A stretch of 64,000 nucleotides of DNA from Linnemannia elongata (taxonomy: Eukaryota; Mortierellomycota; Mortierellomycetes; Mortierellales; Mortierellaceae). The stretch lies in the NCBI GenBank assembly GCA_036320915.1, contig JAXBDG010000015.1, positions 496,001 to 560,000 on the forward strand. Direction: 5' to 3'. The notes below the pieces were generated by a model. That model was given only the letters and a program-made list of their open reading frames with translations, made no database searches and was not told the DNA's origin. Position 1 is the first letter of the stretch. Every line of letters starts with the position of its first letter. Position numbers and translations under genes: made by a program. Below are positions 42,289 to 57,381 of the stretch, piece after piece.

Positions 42289-44450
42289 TGTGGAAAAGGG
42301 AGGGAAAGACGGAAAAAAAGGGACGGACCCCGTCCATCCACTTTTCTTTCATCATGATCATCGTTTCGACCATCAAATGTGGGTCTAGCGTCATGTATCC
42401 CCTCCTTCTGACCACACTAAATAAAAAAGACGGCACCATTGTCAACAAAACAGCCAGCCATTGACCAATCTGCTTCTCCTCTCTTCTCACCTTCACTCTC
42501 GACTCTTTTTTTTTTCCTTCACACTCACCTCTTGTTGGTGTCTCGCCACCCTCCTTTCCTTCTCCAAAATACAATCGAAAAGGACAATGTTGCCATTCAA
42601 GAAGCCAACAATGAATACAAAAAAATGAATTGAATATTGGCGCTGCTCACTACTCTACTATATCTGCATCTCAGTTTCCGTGGTACAAAGAAGTAAGTAC
42701 CTTGAAACCATCCATTACCCCTCCACGGACAAACATACAGTCAACAGCCAGAGATAACGACCCACAACAGCAACATTATCTTTTGCATCCCCATCCCACA
42801 ATGGTTGCGCGTGCCAATTGAAGGAAGGCAAGACAAAACAAAACATACTCGTGTTTTCCGTTGGTTCCAGGAACAAAGGAACAAAAAAGGAGATCGTGGA
42901 GTGAGAGAGAGAAAGAGAAAGAAAGATAGAGGTAAACAAAGATGACTCGATGGTTGAGCGTGTATGAGGGGATAGTGAGAGAAATAGCGAACGTGGAGTG
43001 GGTAAGAGTAATTATTGAATATGCAAGTCGTGAGAAATGAAAGACAATGAAGAGAATGAAGAGGTAGGAAGAGTAAGAAATGAGACGAAAGCGATCGTCA
43101 AAGGCACCTCTTTATCGAAAACCGGCAGGATGGTTCATCCATCTTCTTTGTCGCTCGGTATCCATTGCCTTCTTCACCTTTTCATCATCATGAACCCACT
43201 TTCATGACGTTCAGGAACAAGAAGAAAAAAGAAGGCGTACCTGCCCGTTTTGCTTATCTCGCATCGTCATGCCACCCAAACCATACATCCATAGCCAAAC
43301 AAACAGCAAGCAATCGTCATGGTTATTATTATCCTTTTGTCGACCAACAGTCAACAAATAAACGCGAGGCCTCCTGCTGGATCAATTGGCTGTGGCGATC
43401 TCCCCTCCACCCCTTCCCCAGACTCTTCAACCTCCCCCCTTCTTTTTTTTTCCCCAGACAGCTCCCCGACGGTCGGTCTTCAAGAGAAAGAAATGAGAGA
43501 GAGATTGGAGAGACAAGTCAAAGACCGACCGGCAAGTCAAGCCCTCTCCTCTCTTTGGACGACGACAACATGTGAATACATAGTCGAATCAAGACTGACT
43601 CCGCCCAAGGCAAGGTCCTGTCGAGAAAAAAAAAATAATAAAAATAAGACACTTTTCTGTGTGTATCTGTCGTTGGGCTTGAATGTATTTCCCGCTCAGC
43701 TTGCCGAGGTCGCTCGTTTTGTTGTGTCATCGACGAACTGGTCCGTCGCTGTGTCGTCAAATCCGCCCTGGCAATAGTCCTTTTTTTTTATGCAAATCAA
43801 AAACATGCCATGGCGTATAGTGCTCTGATCTCCCAATATACATACCACTTTCGTATTCAAACATTGGATGACCTGACCTGACGCTGGGGTTTTTTCTGAT
43901 GGATCGGCCGTCTCCTCCATTACTGTCGATTACTTCCCCAAACCCCTTTAATGCCAATACCCCTGACTTTGCTCGCCGTTGGCCATTGCGTCCACGCGGA
44001 AAGTTTTCTTTCTTCCCACTTGTTTTTATTTTTATTTTTTTACCAGCACAAACAAAGAGCGACGTTGCTTCTTTAGGCTATTTACAGCTTGTCAGCCCAC
44101 AACGGCCTTTACTTCCCAATCAGGTAACTTGGTCCCCACTCATAACTTTGACTTCCCACTACTCCCTCATTCTTGCCGAAGTACCAATGCAAGCTAAGCT
44201 GCGCTTCGGCATCCATGGGTAAAGCTATTGCTGTTGTCATGGATGAGTCAATGATGTGATGATAAATAATTTTTTTTTGCAGGTTTAATGAAGAAAATAG
44301 ATTATGGTGATGGTATGTTACAAAATGGTTCTAGTTCTCGCCGGCACGTCTCCTATCAATGTCCAGCCAAGAACGCGTCTACTATTACTTCCTCTCTCTC
44401 TCTCTCTCCTCTCCTATCCCCCTCTCGTCATACCCCTTCCCTCGTCGCAT

Positions 44451-46849
<2,399 letters not shown>

Positions 46850-47997
46850 AGTTAGTGTATGAGAGTAGAGAGGGTAGGTAAGTGTGAGGGGAGGAAGGGG
46901 GGTATGTAGTACAGAGCAGAAGAAAGTAAAAAAAAATGTTCGATTGGGATATGAACAACGGTCGAATTAAAGAAGGGAGAGAGTGGAGAGGAGGGTGGGG
47001 AAGACAAGAAGAGTGAAGAAGAAAGAAGGAAAAAAAGAAGAAAGGGATGAACTTGTAAAAGACGAATGACCTTTTGCCGCGATGAGAGGGAGGGTACCTA
47101 CTTTCTTTACTAAACACCCATACAGACAATAGCCAGCTCACTTCAATGCAGTGATTAGTGCAACCACCAAACACTCTCGGTGCCTGAGCGTGTTTGCGAA
47201 TCGCCCAACCCCAGTCACATTTCTTGTTGGTTTCTTTGTTTGAGAGACAAAGACCTTCCTGAAAAAAATCAGGCCACCCTCTCCTCCTCCCTGTTCATTC
47301 AACTCAGCCGATTCCAAAACAAAATCCGTGCTAGACCCATGCACCTCAACCATCCGTATCACACTTACCATGTTTCCCTCCCTCCTGTCACTCCAGTCTT
47401 TCTTCATCTACTATATGCATACGCTTTATATTATCAGTAATTCTTTGTCTTCGCTCCTCCTCAACCGACCCGCTTAAAAGACCCTTCGGACAAAAACAAA
47501 CAACACCATCATGAACAGTCGTTCACATATAAGCGACCAATTGGTCTATCACCAAGAAGAGAAGGTATCCCAAAAGATAGGGTGGCGTGTTCTCTGATAT
47601 ATCGCAATGATCACATCTCTCCCCTAACCCCCATCTGCTGAAAGAAGGGGCAATGCTCCTCTCTTTTTCATATGCCAATCGCCTACTACCGAGTCGGACG
47701 TTCATCTCCTCTTATATCCCCGCCCTGCTGGGTCATTCTTCTTTCATTCTTTGCCTCATGTTCGCACACTTTGCTGCAGCTGTGCTCACTTTATTTCGTT
47801 ATCACAAAGAAAGCCGTGGATATGCTTCCCTCAAGAACGTCCGAACTGTCACACCACACTACATCGCAAGTACCATATGAAAATCCCCCATATCAACAAA
47901 CGCGTTGAAAGTATCTATGATATGCTGTAGTTTATTCTTGACGTCCTCATCCCTTCTCACTCTACTTCTTCCCTCCACCATTCCTACAAAACTTCTC
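46850..47997. other. Intergenic region upstream of ERG1
   Basis: No gene recognised. From 46850 to about 47060 the minus strand is pyrimidine-rich, likely ERG1 leader. I saw no clear sterol-response element. Confidence 0.45.
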
Positions 47998-49395
47998 CTA
48001 CTGCTGGAGGACGGTATCAAGGATCTTCTTGGACTGGGCTTCACACATATCCATCCACTTCTCATGTTCAGCCTGACCCCTCACAAACAACCGTCCAACA
48101 AGGATACAATCATGATTCTTCCGGCTCAACTCCTGCAACAGCTCAATAATCGAACCACGGTCCTGAGGGCCATACAACGAGGTCGCAATCTCGTCAGCTA
48201 ATGCCACAATCCCCTTGGCCCGATCATACAGCTGGTCCCACATCCTTGCCAGGTCTGAGGGCTTCAATGTGACAGAGGAAGAAGAGTCGACGGAGGTGGT
48301 GGGTTGGGTATCGAGACATCTCTGCTGGAGCTTCTTGAAGAGGAGTCGGGTCAACTTCAGGAAGGCGTTCGCCCGGATGCTCAGCTGCTTCTCCTCCTCG
48401 GTTAACTTTTCTTCCTCGTCGTTCCAGCTATCATCACTCTCGTTTCCGCTGTCCTCATCATTGTCACTTCCGGCACCATCGTTGTCAGTATCCTTCTTGT
48501 CGTCGTTGGAATCAATCATGTCTTGGACTTCGGCAATGGCATCCTCCATGGTCGACATCATATCTCCCCACTTCTTGGCCACAGCTTGACGGTTCGACCG
48601 ACTAGCACTTTCAAAGATCTCACACGCCTCCCAAACAATTCCTGTCTTGACCAAGTACCCATCCTTTGCTCCTTCACCCGCCTTTCCTGCTCCTGCTTCC
48701 GATCCCGATTTTGAAGGCAAAGAAGATCCACCACTATGCAACCCCTCAACAGCTCCCCGAATAACCGACTTTTGCTGCTGGATCTGCAAGACCTTCTCCA
48801 CCTTCTGATCCAAAAACTCGTTCAAAAGTCCGGCAACCGCAATAAAGATATCGTTCGCCAGAATTTGGACCTCGCGTTTATACGTCTGACCGGCGACCTT
48901 GACAGGGATCGAATCAACAAACCCGGCGAGTCGGAAGCAGGATTCGGCGAGACCGTCCATCATCCCGATGACGACTTTGGGGTCTGCGGGGGGTTTGCAG
49001 GCAAGGGAGACTTTTGTGATATCATTCGACACCAACTTTCCCAGACCCGCTATTCGGAGGAGGGTGGATTGTGGATTGAAAACGAAAGATAATTAGACCT
49101 GTTGGTTAGCTGTGGATTGCAGAAGAAATATGTGGGCAAATATAGTGTACATAAAGGGAAAGATGTTCTACTCCTTACCAAGGCGGACGCCAAAGGCTTC
49201 ACCATCCCAAACCTCCTCCTCAGCTGCAGGCGTAACAGCAGTGCTATCACTAAGAGAAAGTCCGGAGCTCAACTGCTCGACAAGGGCATCGAGGGTCTCG
49301 GGGACGGCAGGAACGACGAGCGGCTGCGGCTCGACGACATAGTTCATGGCCATGTCGACCATGCTGCGAATTTTTTGTTGAGCCTCCTCTGTCAT
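47998..49395 (-). CDS. GCIP/CCNDBP1-like (cyclin-D1-binding protein 1) family protein
   Basis: Two exons, 49395-49179 and 49049-47998 (intron 129 nt, GTAAGG ... ATAG); 422 residues. After an acidic N-terminus (MTEEAQQKIRSMVDMAM) the protein is nearly all helical: DITKVSLACKPPADPKVVIG, RLAGFVDSIP, YKREVQILANDIFIAVAGLL, TGIVWEACEIFE, IRANAFLKLTRLLFKKL, QLYDRAKGIVALADEIATSLYGPQD. This matches the all-alpha GCIP family, whose animal members bind cyclin D1 and helix-loop-helix factors. An acidic Asp/Glu/Ser linker (~240-275) splits the two helical halves. In fungi the role is not established; cell-cycle regulation is inference. The stop-to-start gap to the next minus-strand gene is 217 bp. Confidence 0.75.
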
Positions 49396-49612
49396 TGCTG
49401 TTTTGTCGTTATGAATGTGAGGTGTTAGGTGGAAGAGGCGGGAAAGTTTGACAAAAAGAAAAAGGTTCCTGTAGGCAATGAGTCCTTGTCCTTGGTCCTG
49501 GGAGCAGAAAGGTCAATGGTGTTGAACAGAAGGAGCCGTTTGTTTTTGCAAGGTCAAAGAAAAAGAAAAAAAAAAATAGTGGCGGAGTAGATCACGTGCG
49601 AACTACGGCCCA

Positions 49613-51800
49613 TTAACTTTTATTCTCTGCCACGCCTAACGAAGAGACAACAGAATCCGGACCTCCTCCAACTGTCCTTCTCGTCAGTCCTGGAACTACC
49701 GCAGCAGATACGCTTCCTGAAGTACCATCAGCATCCTCAACTGTGACCTGGATGTGATCCCTCCTTGACCCAACAGCAGCAGCAGCAGCTCCAGGTCCAA
49801 CATTCAACGCCGTAGTCGTCCCAGAAACAGGCTTCTCCTTCTCACCTTCAACACCACCATCCGCGTCCTTCTCCGCCGCAGCATCCTTGCTCGCTGTTAG
49901 AGCTGGATTAATCTTTTGATACGTCTTACTTCCGCTGCCCATCTTCACATCCTCCGTCGTCAACGGTGGTGGTGGCGCCTCCACAATCTCCCCGTGCTCA
50001 TTCACAACTTTCTCCCCACCTCCCACAAGGTCATCCCCCAGATTCGCCAACCCCCGAATCGAAGCCGGACTTGTTCCAGTAGTTGAAACCTCCAACTTTG
50101 AGCGCGCAATGAACTCAACCATAGCTTCCCGAATGTCCGACGAAACCTGCATCACATCCATAGCATTCGAAACGCTGACTTGACAAGTGAGCTCAATCGT
50201 CCCTAATGTACAGTCAGTCACCAGTAACGAACAGTGGCGACCGTCGTAGAGCGGGTGAGCGCGTGCGAATCGAAGAAAGTATTGTCGTATCCGTGGGATC
50301 GCGGTAGAGTAGTCGACAAAGATCTTGCACATCCCGATCTGTTGTGCCGAGTTCCTGGACCAGTTTTGGAATATCTATTGGCATTCAAGAGAACAAACGG
50401 TCAATAAGACAGACAATTCTACTCCCTTTTTTAATGTAGGAGAGGTGTATCCATGTTCAATCCAGACTTGACTTACGTTGGCGAGGAACCAGGTGAGGGG
50501 GATGACGAGCCGACGTTCGTCCAGGGTTCGCATGATGACATACTGCGATTGGATCTCCTCGATGTGTCCCACTTCGCCGTCTACTTCCACCTGGTCCTCC
50601 AGCAAGAACGGTTGTGTCAATGCAATCGCCAGCGACGCAAACGCATTCTATCAGTCAAGGATAAAAAGTGGAAAGGGAGAAAATTTAGCGCACTACTCAA
50701 AGATATCGTTTTGGACCTGCATTTGTTGACACCCCTTTTGCCTCACGCCCGTATCCAAGATCATCCGATCGATGTATCTGCATGACCATACTGCCGTACT
50801 CCTTGTTCGATCCATCTTTCAATCCTCGAACTTTTCCCATACTCTACGTTCGACTCCTGCAAGTGTCCCTCTTCCGTTCTTCCGTTATCCACTTCTTTCT
50901 TTGACCTACCTCAATAGCCGGTTTGGCTGCAACACCCAACAACAACGCCGTAACACTAGCACTCGCCAGCAACGACACTCCCACCTGCCAAGCATTAGGA
51001 AACGTCATGGCAATACCACTCAACCCTAACAGCCACACCATCCCCTGGACAATCCTCGTCATGACCACAATCTGTGTCTCGACCTCCCTCGCCCGTTTCA
51101 TATCCGATTCCTTCATTCGAGAGTTTGACCTGGCGACGGCCATAGAACCACACTTGATGAGCATGACGACAAAGAGGGTGATGGAAAATATAAGGATGAT
51201 GAGGAAAACGTGGTTGAGGACGCCGTAGACGCCGATGGGGAGGGTGACTAGTTGGATAGTGATTAAGAGGCCTATTGTTGGAAACATTAAGAACGTTGGC
51301 TTCTTGCTGTTGTATGAACAGCCGTGCACAAAAAAGGAGGGTTTAGTTGGCAAGGAATGTAGACAATTTCGTTGTCTGCTGACGATAGTGCATCATGCAA
51401 AAGCGAGAGGATGGAAGAAGGGGGAGGAAGAGAAAGAGAAAGAAGCCCAGGAAGAAGGGATGGGGAAAGACATACCAGTATTTGACAACATCGTCATCAA
51501 ACTGCCAAACAGTCCTTTGTGCGATTTTCTTGAATATGTAAGAAAGAACCAGATGCAAGATGATAGCCCCCACGGTGACTCCAAGGATGATAAACGCCGC
51601 CGTTACAGAGTTCTAGATAGCATGGTAATAGTCAATTGTTGGACGCAATAAAGGTCGTGTTAGGCCTTTGGTGGTCAATATGTTTGACATGTTCTGTGAT
51701 GAGTGCTGGGGTGTGTTGGTGGTAGTACCATAGCTTTGGAGGTGGGCACGGTGGAGTTTGGTAGAGGTGACGCTCCAGGGTCGGTTGTATTGGTGTCCAT
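49613..51800 (-). CDS. MscS-family mechanosensitive channel
   Basis: Five exons: 51800-51729, 51612-51476, 51306-50910, 50647-50477 and 50374-49613; 512 residues, phases agree. Exon 1 (MDTNTTDPGASPL) is inferred from the nearest in-phase ATG and a GTACTA donor and is the least certain. Membrane helices: VTAAFIILGVTVGAIILHL, PTIGLLITIQLVTLPIG, VFLIILIFSITLFVVMLI. The pore helix and beta domain follow: GIAMTFPNAWQVGVSLLASASVTAL, AFASLAIALTQPFLLEDQVEVDG, GHIEEIQSQYVIMRTLDERRLVIPLTWF, the conserved core of MscS. Ion channel opened by membrane tension, releasing solutes on osmotic shock. Unlike the large EF-hand MscS proteins of ascomycetes (Msy1/Msy2), no EF-hand is seen; it resembles the bacterial or organellar type. 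The last ~150 residues are a disordered Ala/Gly/Thr-rich tail. Confidence 0.85.
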
Positions 51801-52801
51801 TGTTCACAGAAGAATAAGAATGGTGAATGAATTTTTGAAAGTTAAGGTGTGTGGGGTCGTTAAGAAAGGTGAAGCAAAGAAGGGAGTAAAGGGGAACTGG
51901 AAGTGCGAAGGGAAGGAAGGAGTGATGAAGGGGAGAGTCTAATGTGAACAAGGAGTCGAAGTAGAAAGAGAAAGAGAAAGAGAAAGAGAAAGAGAAAGAG
52001 AAAGAGAAGAAAAGAGAAGTAAAGAAACCGAGGAAGGGGAACAAAAAAGAAAAAAAGTGAGCAACAGGTCGACAAAAAGAGACCATGTCACTGTGTGCAT
52101 CTCCCCTTCCTTGAAAGACAAAAAAAAATACTTTCTGCTCCTGAATGTAAACAGTAAAGAAGGGGAGGTTGTGCGCACAGTCAGGGCCACCAAAAACAAC
52201 CTGCCGTGTTGTTTGCTTAACTAGCGTGGCGGATGCTTCCCTTCACCCCTTTTCTCAACCCCATGATCACTTACATGTTCGAAACCCCAATAAAAAAAAA
52301 TAACAACCAAACGGCTTAACATATATCTTTCATCATCAACCAGTCAAGAAAGGGGCATGCGTCGTTGTCCACCTGGCATATACCTCTCCCTTCCTTTTTT
52401 TTTGCTTTCTTTGATCGCCTTTAAAGAGAATAAAAATAGTGGGGGTTAAGATGTCGCCTTGCCATCCCGAAGGTATGGACAAGAAACGACGGATGCCTTA
52501 ACACGACTCTCTACAAGTAAAGAGTTGATGTGTCTGGTAGTAAATCCAATCCTTAAAAAAGAATTGAACCGTCCATTCCTACCCGGAGGATTGCTAACTA
52601 GCTCTCAACTCGCGTCAAACACATGAGACTTTTAAAAATGTTCAAGGGGCTGATTGTTCTTTATGTAATCGTGACTGCATCCCTCCTTTTTCTCAGTTTC
52701 ATGGGGGGTTCAAGTTTGTTCTATTCTGCAGATTTTTTTGCTCTAAGTTTTTGCTTTAATTTGGGGAAAGGTCTAAGAGATAAAAAAAATAAAGAGCGAA
52801 A
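51801..52801. other. Intergenic region upstream of the MscS gene
   Basis: No gene recognised. It contains an (AGAGAA)n repeat (51964-52009), so the minus strand is pyrimidine-rich near the MscS start, like other leaders here. T/A-rich runs near 52290 and 52400. Confidence 0.5.
51964..52009. repeat. (AGAGAA)n hexamer microsatellite, about 7-8 units
   Basis: Regular GAAAGA/AGAGAA units, probably within the leader or promoter of the MscS gene. Confidence 0.9.
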
Positions 52802-54962
52802 CTACTTCTGCCAAGACTCAAGGTCCTCCATCATGATCTCGTTATTATGCCCGTCCATATCCGACTCGCCCATCAAAAGCCCCACAGCAGCAGGGTTCGA
52901 CGCCGACTCGCTGCCATGAGGTCCTGCCGTCCTTTTCACCAACTCCGACTCCAAACGGAACAAGACCCAGATCCACCGTCTCAGAACCTCTAGGCACTCC
53001 ATCGTAAACACGCCTCCCTCGTACTCTTCAATCTGAATGTTCGATACCAGCTTGAGCATCCAGGTCGTCCGCAGCAAGAAATCCAGAATCACCGCCATGA
53101 CGTAGAACAGCTGGTCCTCATAGTGGAGCTGCGACCGCATGCCCCACCCAAACGCCCACCACCGACTCGATTTCCTGCTGTTTGCGTAGGCTGAGGATGA
53201 ATTAAGGCTGCCGCTGTTGTTGGTGTTATTAGTGTTGTTGTCGTTGATGTTTCCGTTTCCAATGTCTGCATTGTTGCTGTTTCCAGAGCTAAGCGAGGGC
53301 GATCCAAGGGGCTTGCCACTGTTGTTATTACTAGCAGGTCCATTGTTATCACCAAAATTACCGGGTGCCGATTTTGGCGTGGTTGGCGAGAGAGGTCCTG
53401 AGGTCAAGCGCGAGTGAGTGCCCATAGTTGGAGTTGCTGCGATAGCGGGTGTACCGACAGAGGGCGAGGGTCGTCCTGCAGGCTGTGCCTGGATCAAGCT
53501 CCAATCGTGGTAGATGTCCCAATAAAACGAGTAAAAGGAGTTGATCGCCACGAAGAACAACCTATACGTTTCATAATTAACCAAGAAAAGGTCATTTCCT
53601 GTTAGACTTTCGTATGTCCGTTTCTTTGCTCCAATGGATCCAGTATGCTTGTCAATCCTGAATAAAGAAATTGAAAGGTTGACTGTACCAGAGACGGAAT
53701 AGAGAATTGTCGGAAAAGTAGCCGTTGTACTCAACGCCCTTCATCGATGCTGTCTTGGACGACTTTTGCATGGAGGAGATGATGATGACGGGGAATGCGG
53801 ATGCATACTTGAGCGCGTTCATCAGGTGCCTCTCAACGGTGTAATTGGACTCGATGTACTCTGTCAAGCACTGGCGAAGTCGAATACAGTAAGGAATGCT
53901 ACCATGGGCACAGAAAAGGGGCACACAAAACAGAATGGATTCGATCAGTCAAAGTGCCATTCCAATCCAGACTAGACTTTTTCGCTTGTTCCTGTCCATC
54001 TGTCCATGATCCATGCTCCACTGTTGACAACTAAAAACAAACAAAGATCGGCCAAAAAGAGCCTTACCTTGTCATAATGGGAACCAGGATACTGCCATAG
54101 CAAGCGTCGCTGTTAGATCCATCCCGATCCAAAAACATCAGACAGAGGGCCACAGCCAAGTCGCCAAAAACACGCGCAAAGGACGTGAGGATATCGGCCA
54201 GGATCACGTCTGCAAAGGTCACCTCTGTCTTGAATCCTGAAAAGAGAGCCTTCTTCATCGATCTACCAAAAAACAGCATTGAGGACCACTTGTTTTTTAT
54301 TAATCTTTTTGACATATACAAAAATGCTCTCCGATTGATTTTTCATTTCAGCCATGTAAACAAAAAAAAACCACAAGACAAAGCGTTGCGTTCGAGACAA
54401 CTGAAAGCAGGAAGGCAACAGGCACTTACCTCAGGAACCGATAGCGTTCCTTCTTGAAGAGTACATTGAAGGGGATAAAGACCATGAGGACAATGGACAG
54501 GTAGCCCAGGATCGGGACCAAGATACCGACTCTTGGGTTTCCTGTCAATCCCATGCCTCCACGAGCATCTCCTGCAGCCAACGAAGGTGATCCTGATTTA
54601 GCGTTGGCATTCTTTTGTTCCTTGGGTTCTGATCCAGCCACGACCCATTTGTACATCCACATGTTGACCAAGACCATGAAGAGAAAGGCGACTCCGAGGG
54701 TATAGATAGATCGGTACAGGACCACGATGGGTGAAGACTTGCTGGCATGCTTTTCCCGAGAGTGCCGTGGATGGTTCGTATAGACTCCCGAGAGCGGTGG
54801 GCTGTTGAAGAGGAGATTGGAGACGTCGACTCGAAGGTGGGTAAGGATATGGAGATTGCTTGCCCATGCAAAGATGCCGATGCAGCCCATCAAGAGGACT
54901 CTATATGGGAGAGGCACCGTTCCTGAAAAGTCCCATTCCTCGAAGATATTGCCGATATCCAT
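52802..54962 (-). CDS. ERD1: EXS-domain membrane protein, Erd1-like
   Basis: Four exons: 54962-54430, 54262-54068, 53898-53689 and 53561-52802; 565 residues, phases agree. The third intron (127 nt) is removed because it restores FRLWLFFVAINSFYSFYWDIYHDW, the strongest EXS block; its in-frame 42 residues do not fit the family. Other blocks: MDIGNIFEEWDFSGTVPLPY, FNVLFKKERYRFLRSM, TFADVILADILTSFARV, SIPYCIRLRQCLTEYIE, YEDQLFYVMAVILDFLLR and ECLEVLRRWIWVLFRLESE. No SPX domain, so it is Erd1-like rather than Xpr1/Syg1. Yeast Erd1 works in the Golgi, recycling phosphate released by glycosylation and helping retain ER and Golgi proteins. A Ser/Asn/Gly-rich loop (~400-460) is inserted after YWDIYHDW. 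Confidence 0.9.
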
Positions 54963-56146
54963 TGCTTATCAGTGTGAAGCAATTGATGGACGACGAGGGG
55001 GGTATATATGCAATCCTGTTCCTGCTGAGTAGCAATTGAAGTTAGTGGATTGGTCCGAATGTGAGAGAAGGGCCTTGTCCTGAGTCGGTTGAGTGGGAGG
55101 AAGGGAGATGACGAGGATTGTGCTGCTCGAGATGATCACAATCCTCAAAAGAGGTGAAAGATGGACAGGTAAGGAGAAGTGAGAAAGAAGGGTGTGCCTA
55201 AGTAGAAGAAGAAGGTTCTTGGGAAAGCACCAGGCAATGAGGATGAAGGAGAAGGGGGAGAGAAGATGGAAAGGAGAAAAAGATTGAAGAGTAAAGAAGA
55301 TGAAAGCTGATGAGCAGAAAGTGGCAAAGAGTGGTACGCCCAACGGGGACAAAGTGAGAAAGAAAAAAGTAAGAGAATGGAAAGCCACAATGATCCAGCC
55401 AATGATCTTGCGCCCTGGAGCAAAGCGTGCGCTTGCCCTCTCTCTTCACTCTCTCTCTCTCTCTTAAATTCTCCCTCCCTCCCTTAATCGTTTTTCTTTT
55501 TCCGTTTTCCAGTACTTTGGCATTGGAGATCCATTGAGTGATACTTTACTCTAAAACTTCTTCTATCTCTCTGTAGGTGTACTCATATTTATCGACCTAC
55601 TTGCCATTGACGAGTTCGCAACCGTAGAGAAAAAACAGAGCTCATTGGTAACTTGACACGTTGCGTGCTCTTGCCAGCCTGCAGGGCTGAACTGTTTGTT
55701 ATTTTTAGAGCACCAAATGCACACACAGACTTACATCGCCCGAGCTTCGCTCCTGTGGCGGATTCACACACACGGGGCAGACACACAGCCTCGCCAAGAT
55801 GCAAAAAATCCGAACCATACGTTTATTCCTACTGTAGGTTGGTGTTAAGAAAGCTTTCACAACGTCCAAACCCCAACACCTCTGTTCGGTATTTTTACTT
55901 TTCTACGGAGGGAACCCAGAGCCCAGCGGGCCATTCGTGGTGAAGAGGATCCAATGAAGAGCATCCTTTTTTCACCTCCAGGAACGGACTCTGAATGTGG
56001 CACCTTACTAGGTCAATGTTCAACGATTCCAAGTCTAGCGAGCTGGCTGGGTGGTGATCCTGGGATAGAACGTAGGACCGATCAAGAGAAAGACATTGGA
56101 ACAGTCTCAATTGGTCGATTCATCACTCCTCCCATCTTTTGTCGAT

Positions 56147-56184
56147 ATCTGACGTTTCATGTCTGATATTTCACATCTGATATT
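56147..56184. repeat. Three short tandem copies of a CTGATATTTCACAT-like unit
   Basis: ATCTGACGTTTCATGT, CTGATATTTCACAT and CTGATATTC follow each other directly; period about 14 bp. Confidence 0.6.
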
Positions 56185-56450
56185 CTTCCTAAGTGGGATT
56201 ACTTCTGTTGCCTGATCTCATTGCTTGCGCTCCGTCTCTAACATCATGGTGACGATGTGGATCTCAAAACAGAGAGTATTCGTATTCAAAGCGGGTTAAG
56301 CTATTCAAGCGAAAGTGCATCGTCGATGGGTTGTTCCAGCACCACTTGTAGTGGTCGCTCCGCCAACACCAGTCGCAAGTAATCGTTTGGAGAAGTGTAG
56401 AGGACGGCAGTTCCTGAATCGGGCATTTTTTTTGTTGTTGAAAATTAAGC

Positions 56451-56470
56451 TTTTTTTTTTTTTTTTTTTT
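56451..56470. repeat. T20 homopolymer
   Basis: 20 T in a row in non-coding sequence. Confidence 0.95.
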
Positions 56471-57381
56471 GTGCAGCGAGTCTAGCTTGTCTTGAAGGTG
56501 GGTATCCTCTCAACAAAATGGCTCTAGACCTCTTCGACCCGATGTCGCACACTGGCGCTCTCTGATAATGTGAGGTCCTGTGGATGGCAGAAGCAGTCAC
56601 AATTGAAGAAAAAAAATAGCTGCGTTAATGCATGCATGCGCCCTAAATGACTTTCCATCACTTACCCAGTCGATACAAGAAGGGTGTGAATGTAGGTGCC
56701 AGAGAGAGAGAATGGTAGAGAGAGACCAGACAGACTTGGATCTAGCTGCTCGCCTGAGCAAGCAAGCAAGGAAACCGCCAGTTGAATGGATGACTCTTTT
56801 TCTCTCTTGTTCTTATTTTCTCGCAACAGGAAAAAAGAAGTTCAAGGTTGGCAGGCACGCTTTCTGCGAGTCAATTTTCTAATGTCCGCTCAAGAAAAAA
56901 GAAAAAAACGATTGTGATCCGACAATTGTGGCTTATAAACTTCTACATGCACACAAACCACCTTTTCGAACACCCTAGCTTGGTGGGTTCGAGCGAGAGA
57001 CGACAATAAAAGGGCAGCACTTTCCTTCAAAGATCTTTTTCTTTTTTTCTCTTTTCTATTTTTTCTGTTTGTTTTGTTTCTTCACCCCTTCACCTTCCCC
57101 CACACTCACCCCACACGACGCAGCCGAGCGGATTCCATCGAGATCACCCTTCACAAGGTCTTTACTCTTCATTCTTCATTTTCATTGTCATTGTCATTGT
57201 CCCTCTTCATTTTTCACTCTCATACTTCCCCACACTTTTGCATTAGTTTATTTTCCTTTTTCTGTCTTTTGGTTTTTATTTTTTGTATCGCATCTTTTGT
57301 ACTTTTTCTCTTCTGTTTCTATAATACATTCTCCCATCTCCGCACGCCACCAAAAAAATATCTTTATATCACCATCACACC

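Larger units (their letters stand above)
41942..44450. other. Intergenic region between ERG1 and GUT2
   Basis: No gene recognised. Near GUT2 the minus strand is C/T-rich and includes a (GAA)13-like microsatellite (42109-42149), probably promoter and leader. A G14 run lies at 42275-42288. Short frames in 42.4-44.2 kb have no family character. Confidence 0.5.
54963..57381. other. Intergenic region between the Erd1-like gene and URA2
   Basis: No gene recognised. The part next to 54963 is purine-rich on the plus strand, so pyrimidine-rich in the Erd1-like leader. A T20 run lies at 56451-56470 and a short triple repeat at 56147-56184. A TATA-like AATAAAAG lies near 57004-57011, followed by a C/T-rich leader of about 330 nt up to the ATG at 57382. 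Confidence 0.5.

Noticed and set aside
51613..52086. 157-codon minus-strand frame starting with a Phe/Ser-rich stretch
   Set aside because: It is built on the AGAGAA microsatellite; the MscS reading frame differs and starts at 51800.
53562..53688. In-frame extension IDKHTGSIG...ETYR in the Erd1-like gene
   Set aside because: GTACAG donor and TATAG acceptor bracket it, and removing it restores the conserved RLWLFFVAINSFYSFYWD block, so it is an intron.
56980..57010. GGGTTCGAGC as a possible tRNA T-loop
   Set aside because: No pairing T stem, anticodon arm or acceptor stem can be formed around it.
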